64,000 bases of DNA, taken from positions 10,787,625 through 10,851,624 of the forward strand of contig OZ007509.1 in the NCBI GenBank assembly GCA_963931865.1, written 5' to 3'. Below are positions 53,829 through 63,890 of the stretch, piece after piece. Position 1 is the first letter of the stretch. The number at the start of each line of letters is the position of its first letter. The translations under genes were made by a program, and so were the position numbers. The notes under the pieces are model-generated. The model was not told where the DNA came from. It searched no databases and saw nothing but the letters and a program-made list of their open reading frames with translations. The stretch is from Axinella damicornis. Taxonomy: Eukaryota; Porifera; Demospongiae; Axinellida; Axinellidae.

Positions 53829-56798
53829 TTACATAGTTGAAATAAAATTTGCTAACTGATTTAACTCGTGTTGCACAAATCCATTGACAAACAATGACGG
53901 ATCTTTTATCTCCATGATTAAATTTGCTAGTGACATAGAAACAGAATTATAACTACGCACAAAAGAATGACCAAACTTAAGGTTATAACCAATGAAATTA
54001 CGACATGAAACAGTGGAGAATACAGAACGCACCAGGTAATTGCCACAAGCTCTGGCTTGACTGATCAACTTACAGCAACGACTGTAGCAAACATTGAATA
54101 CACTAGTACAATTAGAAATAACATGAAGAAGATCAGTGTGACAATTGAAAGGTAAGGACCAAATACGGCGTAAAATTTTGTTCATACTGACATCTATGGA
54201 CCTAATTGACCGAGTGTTGAGGGACCATATAGCACATCCATAAAATGACATACAATAAGAATGTAACAGATGAACTAAAACACGAGGGGTACAAAACCTA
54301 AACCGGTAAAGAGTGCTGTTAGCACGTTTAACAAAATCAAGAAGACATCTCTGTATATCTTGATCATCTTGCAACTTAGACGTCAGTATGTGACCAAGAT
54401 GAGTAACAGATGTTGATAAAGCAATACTTTTCCCACAGAATAGGAATCGACTATCTTGGGACAGGTTAGCATTGCCCTTGCAGAAACAGATGCATTGGGT
54501 TTTATCAGGGTTGAATCTCATCTTATGTGAAGCTCCGAAATTCTCACATATCTGAAGAAGCTTCCTGAGTGCTGATGGGCTGGGGGCTAACAGAGTTATA
54601 TCATCAGCGTAGGCTAAAGCACCAGCAAAGGTACCATACCAGTGACACCCAAATTTAGACTGGGATAGTTCAAGTAAGAGATCATCGATATACAGAGCAA
54701 ACAGTATTGGGGAAAGAATCCCACCTTGACGAACCCCTTGTGAAACCGGAAATTGTTCTGAGAGATGACCATTCCAGTTCACACACAGCCGTTGAGACAG
54801 GTACCAGTTGAGGATAAATCGGATCACCACATTAGGTAACCCCCGAGCAAGTAGCTTCTCAAAGAGAATGGTATGATCCACTGTGTCAAAAGCTTTGGTA
54901 GCGTCAATCAGGCAGCCATAGACTTTTGAACCCCCCAGATTGTAATGCGAGACAATAGCCTTTAGGACTCCCGTACACATTGATGTAGAAAGCCCCGACT
55001 TAAACCCAAATTGCAGTTGAGAAGATGTTAGCAGTTCACCATATAAGTCTAGAATGCAAAGCTCGATTACCTTGCTAAAGCATGAAGCCAAGGCAATACC
55101 ACGATAGTTCACAGAACAAGAGTAGTCTTTGTTTCTACCCTTTAGAATTGGCTGCAATCTAGCATTCCCAAAACAGGAAGGCATATATCCGTGACGAAGT
55201 AGGGATGTGAAAAGCGGGGCTAATAAGTGAACAAAAGAGTCAGGTGCAAATATCAAGTGATCGGATGACAGAGCATCACCATCACTCTTACCCCTCTTCA
55301 GCTTAGAAAGCGCATTACGAACCACTTCAGGAGTAACATGGAGGGACTGTAACTCATCTGGATCAACCTTAAGCATGGATAGAGCTTCAGCTAGATGAGA
55401 TGGAGTATCAGGGTCAGGAGAAGTGAATAACTCTCTAAATTTCGACCCCCACAACTTGGCAATGTCTTCACCACCATGAACACCGTCAATCACGGGAGGC
55501 ACATTTTGCTTTCCAGACTTACATTGCTTTACTTCATGCCAGAAGTCTCTCGTCTTGTCTGCAAGGAGTGCATCAGCCATCTTCCTCCCTCTTAACATGT
55601 TTTGGCTTCTAATAAGTCTTCTCACTGCATACTTATATCGAGCCTTAGCACGCTTCTTCAGTTGAGAAAGAACACCAGATGATGGGCATCCAGACTCCTG
55701 CCAGATCCTCTGCCAAAGGATGGAACTATCTCTAACAGACTGCACTTCATCGTTCCAACGAGCTAAACGTCGCCTACCACCAGTCTTTGGGATGGCACGA
55801 TCAGCACTGTGAGATAAACAGTTGCTTAGAGCCATGGACAGATCATCCAACTGTTGATAGTGCACGCCACAATGAGGATCAGTACAGGCAACAACTTCTC
55901 TAGGGATGACAAACTGAGAGCATTTCTCAGCTACTAGAGATTGATAGAGATCAATTTGAGCAGGAGTTGCTTTAACCCAGGCAATGCGCCTAACAAACGG
56001 CGTCGAATCAGAGAGCGGTATTGGCATAGGGCCGACCCCATCAAGGGTAACGAGGACAGGGCGGTGATCTGATAGGTTGGCACCACTGCTAAGAGCTTGA
56101 ATGTTACCAACTTTATCTCGCATCACTGAGGAAATCAAGACATGATCCACCCAAGAATGACGCACCCCACAATCGCTTTCATATGTGTACTCAATGTTGG
56201 GAAAGTTCAGATCTCTGCACATTAGTGAATATGAATGCATAAAGCGGAGCAGTTCTCGCGTGCGAGGTCGCTCATTGCGAGTGAAATCCACATTAAAATC
56301 ACCAATCACAGCCAAGTGGTCATAAGTATGCATATCCAAGAGCCCCTCCAATTCGCCTAACACACTGCAAAACTCATTTTCACCAGATGAGAGTCCATTG
56401 TCATAAGGCATATACACGCAGACAAGTAACAAGGAACAATGATCCGAGAGTGCAATGTTTATGGAACAGAAGCGCTTGGAAGCAACCTGACACACAGAGA
56501 TCAAGGAAGAGAGGCTTTTCCGATAGTATATTGCACAACCACCATATGGACGGCCATGAGTAAACGACACTGGATCCATGCCACTCACTCCTTTAACTAT
56601 AAAATCATCATTTATCTCAAGATCACTGAGATACTGTTCAGGTAGCCAGTGTTCCTGAAGGAGCAGAATGTCACATTCCTTCAGAAGATCAGTAACATAA
56701 TCTTGGCCAGAGTGAAAACCACGTGCATTGTATGACACAATCCTAATAGACCTGGACAACGTACAATTATCTGAGACAATGTTAATGCAACTCTCCAT
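53829..56798 (-). CDS. LINE ORF2: AP endonuclease and reverse transcriptase
   Basis: This enzyme nicks target DNA and copies LINE RNA into the site (target-primed reverse transcription). A single open frame runs to 53829. With the Met at 56798 it has 989 residues; an in-frame Met at 56912 would give 1027. The endonuclease has IRIVSYNARGFHSG, LLLQEHWLP, VIGDFNVDF and ANLSDHRPVLVTL. The reverse transcriptase has LQPILKGRNKD, NYRGIALASCFSKVIE, LIDATKAFDTVDH, GVRQGGILSPILFALYIDDL and the catalytic ALAYADDITLLAP (near residue 767 of the longer form). I prefer the 56798 start because it overlaps the ORF1 stop by 17 bases, as in LINEs that reinitiate. The frame has no stop or shift, so this copy is young. 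CR1/L2-like clade is a guess. Confidence 0.93.
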   Translation of the reverse strand: MESCINIVSDNCTLSRSIRIVSYNARGFHSGQDYVTDLLKECDILLLQEHWLPEQYLSDLEINDDFIVKGVSGMDPVSFTHGRPYGGCAIYYRKSLSSLISVCQVASKRFCSINIALSDHCSLLLVCVYMPYDNGLSSGENEFCSVLGELEGLLDMHTYDHLAVIGDFNVDFTRNERPRTRELLRFMHSYSLMCRDLNFPNIEYTYESDCGVRHSWVDHVLISSVMRDKVGNIQALSSGANLSDHRPVLVTLDGVGPMPIPLSDSTPFVRRIAWVKATPAQIDLYQSLVAEKCSQFVIPREVVACTDPHCGVHYQQLDDLSMALSNCLSHSADRAIPKTGGRRRLARWNDEVQSVRDSSILWQRIWQESGCPSSGVLSQLKKRAKARYKYAVRRLIRSQNMLRGRKMADALLADKTRDFWHEVKQCKSGKQNVPPVIDGVHGGEDIAKLWGSKFRELFTSPDPDTPSHLAEALSMLKVDPDELQSLHVTPEVVRNALSKLKRGKSDGDALSSDHLIFAPDSFVHLLAPLFTSLLRHGYMPSCFGNARLQPILKGRNKDYSCSVNYRGIALASCFSKVIELCILDLYGELLTSSQLQFGFKSGLSTSMCTGVLKAIVSHYNLGGSKVYGCLIDATKAFDTVDHTILFEKLLARGLPNVVIRFILNWYLSQRLCVNWNGHLSEQFPVSQGVRQGGILSPILFALYIDDLLLELSQSKFGCHWYGTFAGALAYADDITLLAPSPSALRKLLQICENFGASHKMRFNPDKTQCICFCKGNANLSQDSRFLFCGKSIALSTSVTHLGHILTSKLQDDQDIQRCLLDFVKRANSTLYRFRFCTPRVLVHLLHSYCMSFYGCAIWSLNTRSIRSIDVSMNKILRRIWSLPFNCHTDLLHVISNCTSVFNVCYSRCCKLISQARACGNYLVRSVFSTVSCRNFIGYNLKFGHSFVRSYNSVSMSLANLIMEIKDPSLFVNGFVQHELNQLANFISTM

Positions 56799-57430
56799 CA
56801 GGTTGTTGTTTGTCACTACCCGAGACTGTGTCAGCTGCTCCCAATGAACGATCCAGTTCCTGCGACCCATGAGGCTCACCAACATGAGCCAGCACAATAT
56901 CGTTTTGAGCATCGCGTCTTCTTGCTGCTGCTCTGCGCTCTTCAGGAGACTTGTCCTCTCTTACGAACAAATTGACTTCAGTAAAGCCCTTAAGCTTGAA
57001 CTTGCAACTCAAAAGTAATCTACGGTCCCAAACAGAGGCCAACCTCACCAATAGAGGGCGGCTCCTTGAAGACTCAGAAGAAAATCTTCCAATTCGCCTA
57101 CAGTCTGCAATAGGCACTCTCCTCCCAACGACTGACTCAAAAGCCCGACTGACCAATGACTCAGTACCCAACAGGTCCCTGCTCTCAGGTACCCCAAATA
57201 CAACAACATTGAGAGAGCGGTCGATGAGCCCTCTTGGCTCAACCCTTTTGACCTCGCCCTGACCCTGAGAGTTGGATTTATATTGCCTAGGGGTAGCAGC
57301 AGAAACCTGGTTCTGCACACCTGAACGCAATTGAACAGCAACCTGATTTACACTTTCCTGAACAGCTTTCAAATTACTCTTCAACTCACATTCAAGACTG
57401 TTTATCCTGTTCTGAATCGCCTCGATACTT
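56782..57430 (-). CDS. LINE ORF1, 5' end lost at a MITE
   Basis: ORF1 proteins bind LINE RNA and act as chaperones. The frame is open from the MITE boundary (about 57430) with ISIEAIQNRINSLECELKSN, a coiled-coil-like start, and continues from a Met at 57384. A block RSLNVVVFGVPESRDLLG, followed by an RFSSESSRSRPLLVRL region, resembles the RRM-like core of CR1/L2-type ORF1. The tail is charged (PEERRAAARRRDAQND). It ends at 56782, overlapping the ORF2 start. The N-terminus is missing: either the LINE was 5'-truncated or the MITE at 57440-57995 cut it. Confidence 0.75.
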
Positions 57431-57439
57431 ATATTATAT

Positions 57440-57995
57440 TACCGTACTCTCGCGAAAGTCCGCCCATGGGCGCTGCATCTTACTTTCTCACCAAACAGGA
57501 GGGTGGGTGCTCTTTCAAGTGTTTCCGCATTCAACCTTGAAAGAGCGCCCACCTTTGTTTACGTACACAAGTAGCGCAATAGCAGCGATCGAGCAGCAAG
57601 TGCGCGTGAGTCAAAGCCCTCCCAGCACATCTACATCGCTGGAGTTACTAGCAACATCACCGCTCACCACGTCGTCTTCGCTGCCGCCAAGCGCTGGCTG
57701 AGGTCCAGCGTGGAGGCCGCGGGGCCGTCGTCAGCACAGGCAAGCCAGGCAACACACATGGACACCATAGATACGGATACACAGACTAATAGAGACTTGC
57801 TGCAAGGAGGTTCTTACCTCAGATACGCTGGAACATCTCACTAATGCGCTCTATCGCCTGTTACACAAGGCACGAGGCTATAGCGCGAGGGTGGGCGCTC
57901 ATTCGAGTAAACTTTGACCCTATATAGAAAATTGAGCCAAAAGTGGGGGGTGGGCACTCTTTGCGGTGTGGGCGGACTTTCGCGAGAGTACGGTA
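57440..57995. mobile_element. TACCGTA-family MITE D
   Basis: The inverted ends are TACCGTACTCTCGCGAAAGT, then CCGCCC, and the mirror GGGCGGACTTTCGCGAGAGT, then ACGGTA. GGTGGGCGCTC-type motifs repeat inside both ends. It is flanked by ATATTATA-rich sequence on both sides. It sits at the broken 5' end of the LINE. Confidence 0.88.
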
Positions 57996-58129
57996 TATTG
58001 TATTATATTATATTACGCGGCACAATTTTTCCCCTACCAGGAGTGTGATGATAAAAGCTGCCAGTGATGGGAATGGATCTACATGTACGTAGTGGAGATA
58101 CACTGTGTGTCGAGGACTGCCAACTCATG

Positions 58130-58645
58130 TATCAATATATTAAGATTTTAATGTGCGTGTGTGTGTGTATCTGTGTGTGACGGAAGTGGGATGTTCGTGG
58201 GGCGGGACTGGACTAGTGACGCGCGACCTTCGTACTTCAATTTACTGAACCCGAGTTGAGCCGTAAAAGAATGTTCGAGAACATTTGGGTTGGGCTGGAA
58301 TCTTCCAGAACAGGTGAGGCTACAAGCGGATGCAATCGGGGAGCAGCAGTCGAAGCGGATGCAATCGGGGGAGCTGTTGAAATCAGGGAAGAGCAGTTGA
58401 AGCGGACGCAATAGGGGAGCAGCAGCTGTAGCGGACGGAAACGGGGAACAGCAGTCACGAAGCGGATGGACGAAATCGGGGAGCAGCAACTGAAGCGCGG
58501 ATGCAATCGGGAAGCAGCAGCTGAACGGGACGCAATAGGGGAGCAGCATCTCTGCACAGAGAGCTGTCTGGCGCCGGATTACTCACGTAGGCGAACGAGG
58601 GGGAAGTAGCTGAGCGAGCGAAGCGAGCGAAGCTACTTGTACATA
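58130..58645 (-). repeat. Minisatellite-bearing dispersed element, copy 3
   Basis: Same order as copy 2: TATTAAGATTTTAATGTGCG, a TG run, TGGGATGTTCGTGGGGCGGG, a GGGAGCAGCAG array, and GTAGCTGAGCGAGCGAAGCG. It has the same orientation as copy 2 and opposite to copy 1. Confidence 0.87.
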
Positions 58646-58649
58646 TATA

Positions 58650-59690
58650 TAGCACCTTTGTACTTTTCACTGCATATACCATATGCACTGCTTTCTGATA
58701 TCATGTCAAGTTCCCAGTGCAATTCAGTCCGAGAACAAGACCACAAACAAGTTTTCTTCCAAGGCTTGGAACCACAGATCAGCTGAAAAGTAGTTGCCTT
58801 ATAACCTACTATAGCTACATGGATAAACCCACTTCCGACTCATGGGGCAGTGTCTACTCTTGTGATATCATGCATGAAGCTGACTGCATACTAGCAACAA
58901 TGCCAACCTCGGTCCAGGGCTTCCTCGGCATCTTCTTCCTCCTTCCCTCCCTCCTTCTCGTCCTCTTCCTTTGTGATGGGATATTGTACAGGGTGAATTT
59001 ACAGATCAAATGACTTGTTGATGCAGATGATTCACTCGCTATATAAAATCATGCACAGTGAAAACAACCCAGTGAGCAAGCCCCACATACACATGTAGAT
59101 GGATTTGTTCCCATTTCCCTATAATTATAATATATCTGTCATTTGCAGCTCTTTCTTTTTTTGCGTACTTGTATCAAGAGTTAAATTATTTGAAACCAGG
59201 CACTTGAATAAAACCATTAACAACTAGTTATCTGCTAGACTCGGATGATGGTGACAACAAAGACGAGACCACTGGTAGACCTATGTACCTATTCATTGGG
59301 TAGAGCGATTGGGGCTACCGCATACACAGCAGATGCTAGACTGCTACTACGTAGCAGATGCTAGACTGCCACATGTAGCTACGTGTTGTGCACGTGTGTT
59401 TACAACTCGCTCATACTCGCCCACAATGCAATGCATTCCCCTAGTTATTCACTGGTGAAGTATTTTGGCAGTGATACAGTTAATTTCAAACAGATGCATG
59501 TGTACATGAGGCTGGCCAGCACAAATGCAGTGTATACACATGTCTGAACTATGGTTGCCTAGGATTGTCCGTGGTTGGCCATGCATGTGGCAGCAGTTGG
59601 GTATGTGACTTGGGCATCCAAACATGATTGTCTTGCGATAGTTCACAGGTCAAACTGGACATGAGTGGGAGCACTTCATTTCGTGGGCGT
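58650..59690. other. Interval without a supported gene
   Basis: A plus-strand open frame (58717-59013) ends in a hydrophobic Leu/Phe-rich run but has no splice signals or family match. 59240-59440 carries a dispersed repeat related to 42200-42610. Confidence 0.4.
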
Positions 59691-59693
59691 GTG

Positions 59694-60415
59694 TAAAAGA
59701 CGGACTGCCGGATCACCCGGATCACCAAAAATGCGAGCCAAAAATATATGTACAATTGCATGTTGAATGCACTTCCGGTATCGGAAAACAGTCGCCATTG
59801 CTTGCTTTAACGTGTCAGTGTGTGTCGTTAGTACGGTAGTCCTAGTTGCTAGATAACTTGGTGTTTCACTACAAGCTACCGAATGGGAGCGTCACCAGCA
59901 GCGTGGTCCGGACTTGCTGTCATCGTTGGTTGTTGGATAGACCGTCGACGCCTCTGTCAGGCTCTGACACAGCACTGGCACAATAACCACAGGTTAGTAG
60001 CAATCATGTACGGCATACATTGTACTATTTCTGCCTGCTCAACCGTCCGCTGACTCGCTAAACTTGGCAGGCCTACACCGAGAGTCCCAGGCTTGTGGGG
60101 CTAGACCGCTCTGTGCGCGCAGTGTGTACTGTGTAGCTAGTAGCTAACTACAAGTCTATTAGACTCCCTGATTCGGTGCAGCTGCTAACTGGGGTACTGG
60201 CGGCATACAGAATGTGTTTGTACTCCCAGCACAGCAGTGATCATTAGTAGGCGGCTGTTTAGCTGTGCATGTGGCCCGGCCGTACACGCAATTGAAGCGC
60301 TTAACGCTGCGCCAGCGTGCATACTTAATTAATTGACCATTCTTTTTTGGACGGCATTTTTGGTGATCCGGGTGATCTGGGTGATCCGGCAGTCCGGCTT
60401 TTACACACACCCTCA
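59694..60415. mobile_element. GTGTGTAAAAG inverted-repeat element
   Basis: The left end GGGCGTGTGTAAAAGACGGA, then CTGCCGGATCACCCGG, pairs with the right end CCGGCAGTCCGGCTTTTACA, then CACACCC. GGATCACC is repeated within each arm. The interior is about 620 bp with no coherent protein. A half copy is at 26641-26892. Confidence 0.85.
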
Positions 60416-60497
60416 CTTGGTCCACTCCTTCCCACCCTCTCTCACCACACTCTCTCTCACCCCCTCCCACTTCCTCTCACCTCCCAACCACTACCAC

Positions 60498-60891
60498 TAG
60501 CCTCGCACCCAGGCCCACACGTGGAACGCGGAAGAGGGCCTGGTGACACTTGGCAAAATTCCCATATGTGCACAGTCAGCATAACTACGTAAGCGATTAC
60601 ATTCCTTACTTGGATGCATTCGAAATCAGATGGAAGGTATATAGCTGTTGGTGATGGCTATTTTGAAAGTCCTTGCCAAGGAGCGACCAGAGGTGAGTCT
60701 TGAAGGCTAGAACAGCAGTTTTATCAAACGGCTACACTTTTCACGGGGTAAAGAATGTAAATGATTGGCAATGGATGAACGTGATTCGCCTACCCGAAAT
60801 CAAGACTGCTGAGCTCAGCACATATGGGAATTTTGCCAAGTGTCACCAGGCCCACTTCCGCATTTCGCGTGTGGGCCTGGGAATGAGGCTA
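60498..60891. mobile_element. TAGCCTC-family MITE with a 9-bp target duplication
   Basis: The left end TAGCCTCGCACCCAGGCCCA pairs with the right end GTGTGGGCCTGGGAATGAGG followed by CTA. Inner arms share GGCCTGGTGACACTTGGCAA and TTCCCATATGTGC. CACTACCAC flanks both sides. The interior is non-coding. The 9-bp duplication suggests a Mutator-like origin. Confidence 0.85.
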
Positions 60892-60954
60892 CACTACCAC
60901 CACCTCCTCACTCACTCCTCACCGCATGACCCTTCACCTCACCTGCAAGTGTGG

Positions 60955-61095
60955 CTGTGTCTGCTCCTGCCTGGCTCTCCTCACGAGTGCAGCCAACACG
61001 GTGAAACAGCTGGTGCACTGGACTGGGCCCACGGTCACCATGCTCGCCACATTCATATCCACAGCTGGAACTTGTCCTCAGTGCCTGAATCACCA
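60955..61095 (-). other. Possible exon, unrecognised
   Basis: On the minus strand a stretch encodes VPAVDMNVASMVTVGPVQCT, then SCFTVLAALVRRARQEQTQ, before a GTGAGG donor-like site. Composition is exon-like with no family match. Other frames over the same bases are also open. Confidence 0.25.
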
Positions 61096-61984
61096 GGCTT
61101 CACCACACGGGGACACACTGCACTTCACAGCCTGTGTGTTAGAAAATGACACTCAAGCACAATAATATTTTGTCTCCGCACTGAAGTGCCGAGACTCAGT
61201 GCTAGATGTGTAGGTATGTTCGTACGTAACGTATCATTCGCAATGTGCATGCGCAAGTGCAGGAATACCTGCTCCTCACTCTTAATAGGGTGTCAAACAT
61301 ACATTGTATTTATAGCCTTCCTCAAAAGTGATCGTGGGTTTGCTTGGCTGCTCATCAATCTACTTAACATGACTGCGGCTACGTAAATCAGGATTACGAA
61401 TACTCACTCATCCATACACAGTGTGCCGTTCAGCAAGCACTCAGCCATCCGAACTTGACTCTAACTACACCCACAGCTAGCTATATAGATAAGAATTGGC
61501 CTTGAACAATGTGCTGTCTAGGTGCATTTATGAAATTACAATGGTCCACCTGGCTCTGACTAAACATCAAGCCCAGGCACGACCATGCTGCTTTCACCCT
61601 TTGGGTGAACATTCCCACCTCCCCCTGACCCACCCCGTGCTCATACAAAACCTCCAAGGATACTGACACTGACTTAAGCTGAAAGTCTCACAGGTAACAG
61701 GTTGTCCAGTCATGAAGGGTTAAACAGCTGCCATGTCCTCTCTGAGCTGATACCAAGTCGTGCCGAGACATATCAAGTCTTTTAAAGACTCACTAGTTAT
61801 TACTACGTAATAGGGGAAACCGTAGCAGTCGCTGCAACTGGTTGCAACTTGCCGGTAGCACAAGCTAGGTATTGCAGCTAGCTCATTCCAATTAACACAC
61901 ATGTCACGTAAGGACCATGCTCTGTCGCTCGAGTCAGTAATGGCAAGACAAGAAATGGTTACAGCGCTCACAACTTTGCCAGCA

Positions 61985-62400
61985 TGGTGAGTATAAGTGG
62001 AGGGGAGGAAGGGAGGGAGAAGGAGCAGGGGAGGGGAGGGGGAGGGAAGAGGGGAGGGGGAGGGAGGAGGGGAGGGGAGGGAGGAGCAGAGGGGGAATGA
62101 GAGACGAGGGGAAGAGGGAAGAGAGGGAGAGGGAGGAACGGAGGGAGAGGGAAGAGAGGAGGGAAGAGGGGAGGGGGAGAGAAGAGTGGAGGGAGACAAG
62201 AAGGGAGTGAGAGGGTAGGGGGAGAGAAGAGGGGAGCGGGAGGGAAGGGGGGAGGTCAAGAGAGAGGACATGCATGCACGGGAAGAGCAAGGAGGGAAAG
62301 GAGAAGGAGTAATGGGAAGGAGAAGGAGAGGGAGGGAAGGAGTGGAGGGATGGAGAAGGGAGAGAGGAAGGAGGAAGGGAAGGAGGGGAGACTATACAGA
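61985..62400. repeat. Polypurine GGGAGGAG tract
   Basis: About 400 bases of almost pure purine on the plus strand, built from GGAGGGGAGGGAGG-like blocks. The long minus-strand Ser/Pro/Leu open frames across it come from composition alone. Mirror-symmetric purine tracts can form triplex DNA. Confidence 0.9.
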
Positions 62401-62499
62401 GAGGTGAATGTGAGATATGGTATTCCCCCCACTGGCTTTCTCTGAAATAGAATACTATCAAGGAATTTCCACAGTAAGGAACCACTCAGTCTGAGAAGC

Positions 62500-63590
62500 A
62501 GGCCTTCTCACCCCAGTGCACTGCAAGCGACAAATGATGGGGTGAGAAGGCCTGGGAACGAGGCTAGGGAGGAAGGGGAATGAGGCTAGGTAGGGAGGAA
62601 GGGGAACGAGGCTAGCTAGGGAGGAAGGGGAACGAGGCTAGCTTGGGAGGAAGGGGAACGAGGCTAGCTTGGGAGGAAGGGGAATGAGGCTAGGTAGGGA
62701 GGAAGGGGAACGAGGCTAGCTTGGGAGGAAGGGGAACGAGGCTAACTTGGGAGGAAGGGGAATGAGGCTAGGTAGGGAGGAAGGGGAACGAGGCTAGCTT
62801 GGGAGGAAGGGGAACGAGGCTAGCTTGGGAGGAAGGGGAATGAGGCTAGCTAGGGAGGAAGGGGAACGAGGCTAGCTTGGGAGGAAGGGGAACGAGGCTA
62901 GCTTGGGAGGAAGGGGAATGAGGCTAGCTAGGGAGGAAGGGGAACGAGGCTAGCTAGGGAGGAAGGGGAACGAGGCTAGCTTGGGAGGAAGGGGAACGAG
63001 GCTAGCTAGGGAGGAAGGGGAACGAGGCTAGCTAGGGAGGAAGGGGAATGAGGCTAGCTTGGGAGGAAGGGGAATGAGGCTAGCTAGGGAGGAAGAGGAA
63101 CAAGGCTAGCTAGGGAGGAAGGGGAACGAGGCTAGCTTGGGAGGAAGGGGAATGAGGCTAGCTAGGGAGGAAGGGGAACAAGGCTAGCTAGGGAGGAAGG
63201 GGAATGAGGCTAGCTTGGGAGGAAGGGGAATGAGGCTAGCTAGGGAGGAAGAGGAACAAGGCTAGCTAGGGAGGAAGGGGAACGAGGCTAGCTTGGGAGG
63301 AAGGGGAATGAGGCTAGCTAGGGAGGAAGAGGAACAAGGCTAGCTAGGGAGGAAGGGGAACGAGGCTAGCTTGGGAGGAAGGGGAACGAGGCTAGCTTGG
63401 GAGGAAGGGGAACAAGGCTAGCTAGGGAGGAAGGGGAACGAGGCTAGCTTGGGAGGAAGGGGAACAAGGCTAGCTAGGGAGGAAGGGGAACGAGGCTAGC
63501 TTGGGAGGAAGGGGAACGAGGCTAGCTAGGGAGGAAGGGGAACAAAGCTAGCTAGGGAGGAAGGAGAATGAGGCTAGCTAGGGATCGATC
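62500..63590. repeat. 26-bp satellite derived from a TAGCCTC MITE end
   Basis: A TAGCCTC-type terminus (CACCCCAGTGCACTGCAAGC, then AAGGCCTGGGAACGAGGCTA, 62505-62568) runs directly into about 39 units of 26 bp: GAGGCTAGCTAGGGAGGAAG followed by GGGAAC. Each unit retains GGGAACGAGGCTAG, the MITE end. Variants alternate CTAGGG/CTTGGG and AACGAGG/AATGAGG/AACAAGG in higher-order patterns. Confidence 0.93.
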
Positions 63591-63599
63591 CTTATGCAA

Positions 63600-63890
63600 A
63601 TAGTCATAAGAATCTTATAAGAATCTTATAAGATATGGCACAATCTAATAAGAACTTCCCATTGCTTCACTACAGTTTCTTATAAGAGATTTGGGACGGT
63701 TACATAAGATTCTTATAAGACAGTTGTAAGAATCTTATAAGAATCCTACAAGAATCTTATGTAACCGTACCAAATCTCTTATAAGAAATATATTCTTGTA
63801 AGATTTGAATTTTCTTGTAAGAATAAACATGGTTTTTTCTTATAAGATATAATTATTATGTATCTTACAAGAAGTGAAAGCTCAACTACA
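63600..63890. mobile_element. CTTATAAGA-rich foldback element
   Basis: TTTCTTATAAGAGATTTGGG, then ACGGTTACATAAGATTCTTA, pairs with its complement ending AATCTCTTATAAGAAA (63676-63790). AAGAATCTTATAAGA recurs at least eight times. It directly abuts the 26-bp satellite. Ends are not defined. Confidence 0.75.

Noticed and set aside
56951..57262. Plus-strand 103-residue frame
   Set aside because: Antisense shadow of LINE ORF1.
61720..62485. Two 183-residue Ser/Pro/Leu minus-strand frames
   Set aside because: They arise from the polypurine tract composition and have no motifs.
62560..63590. CRISPR-like or protein-coding repeat array
   Set aside because: The 26-bp unit has no spacers and the frame does not stay open across the array; it is a satellite.
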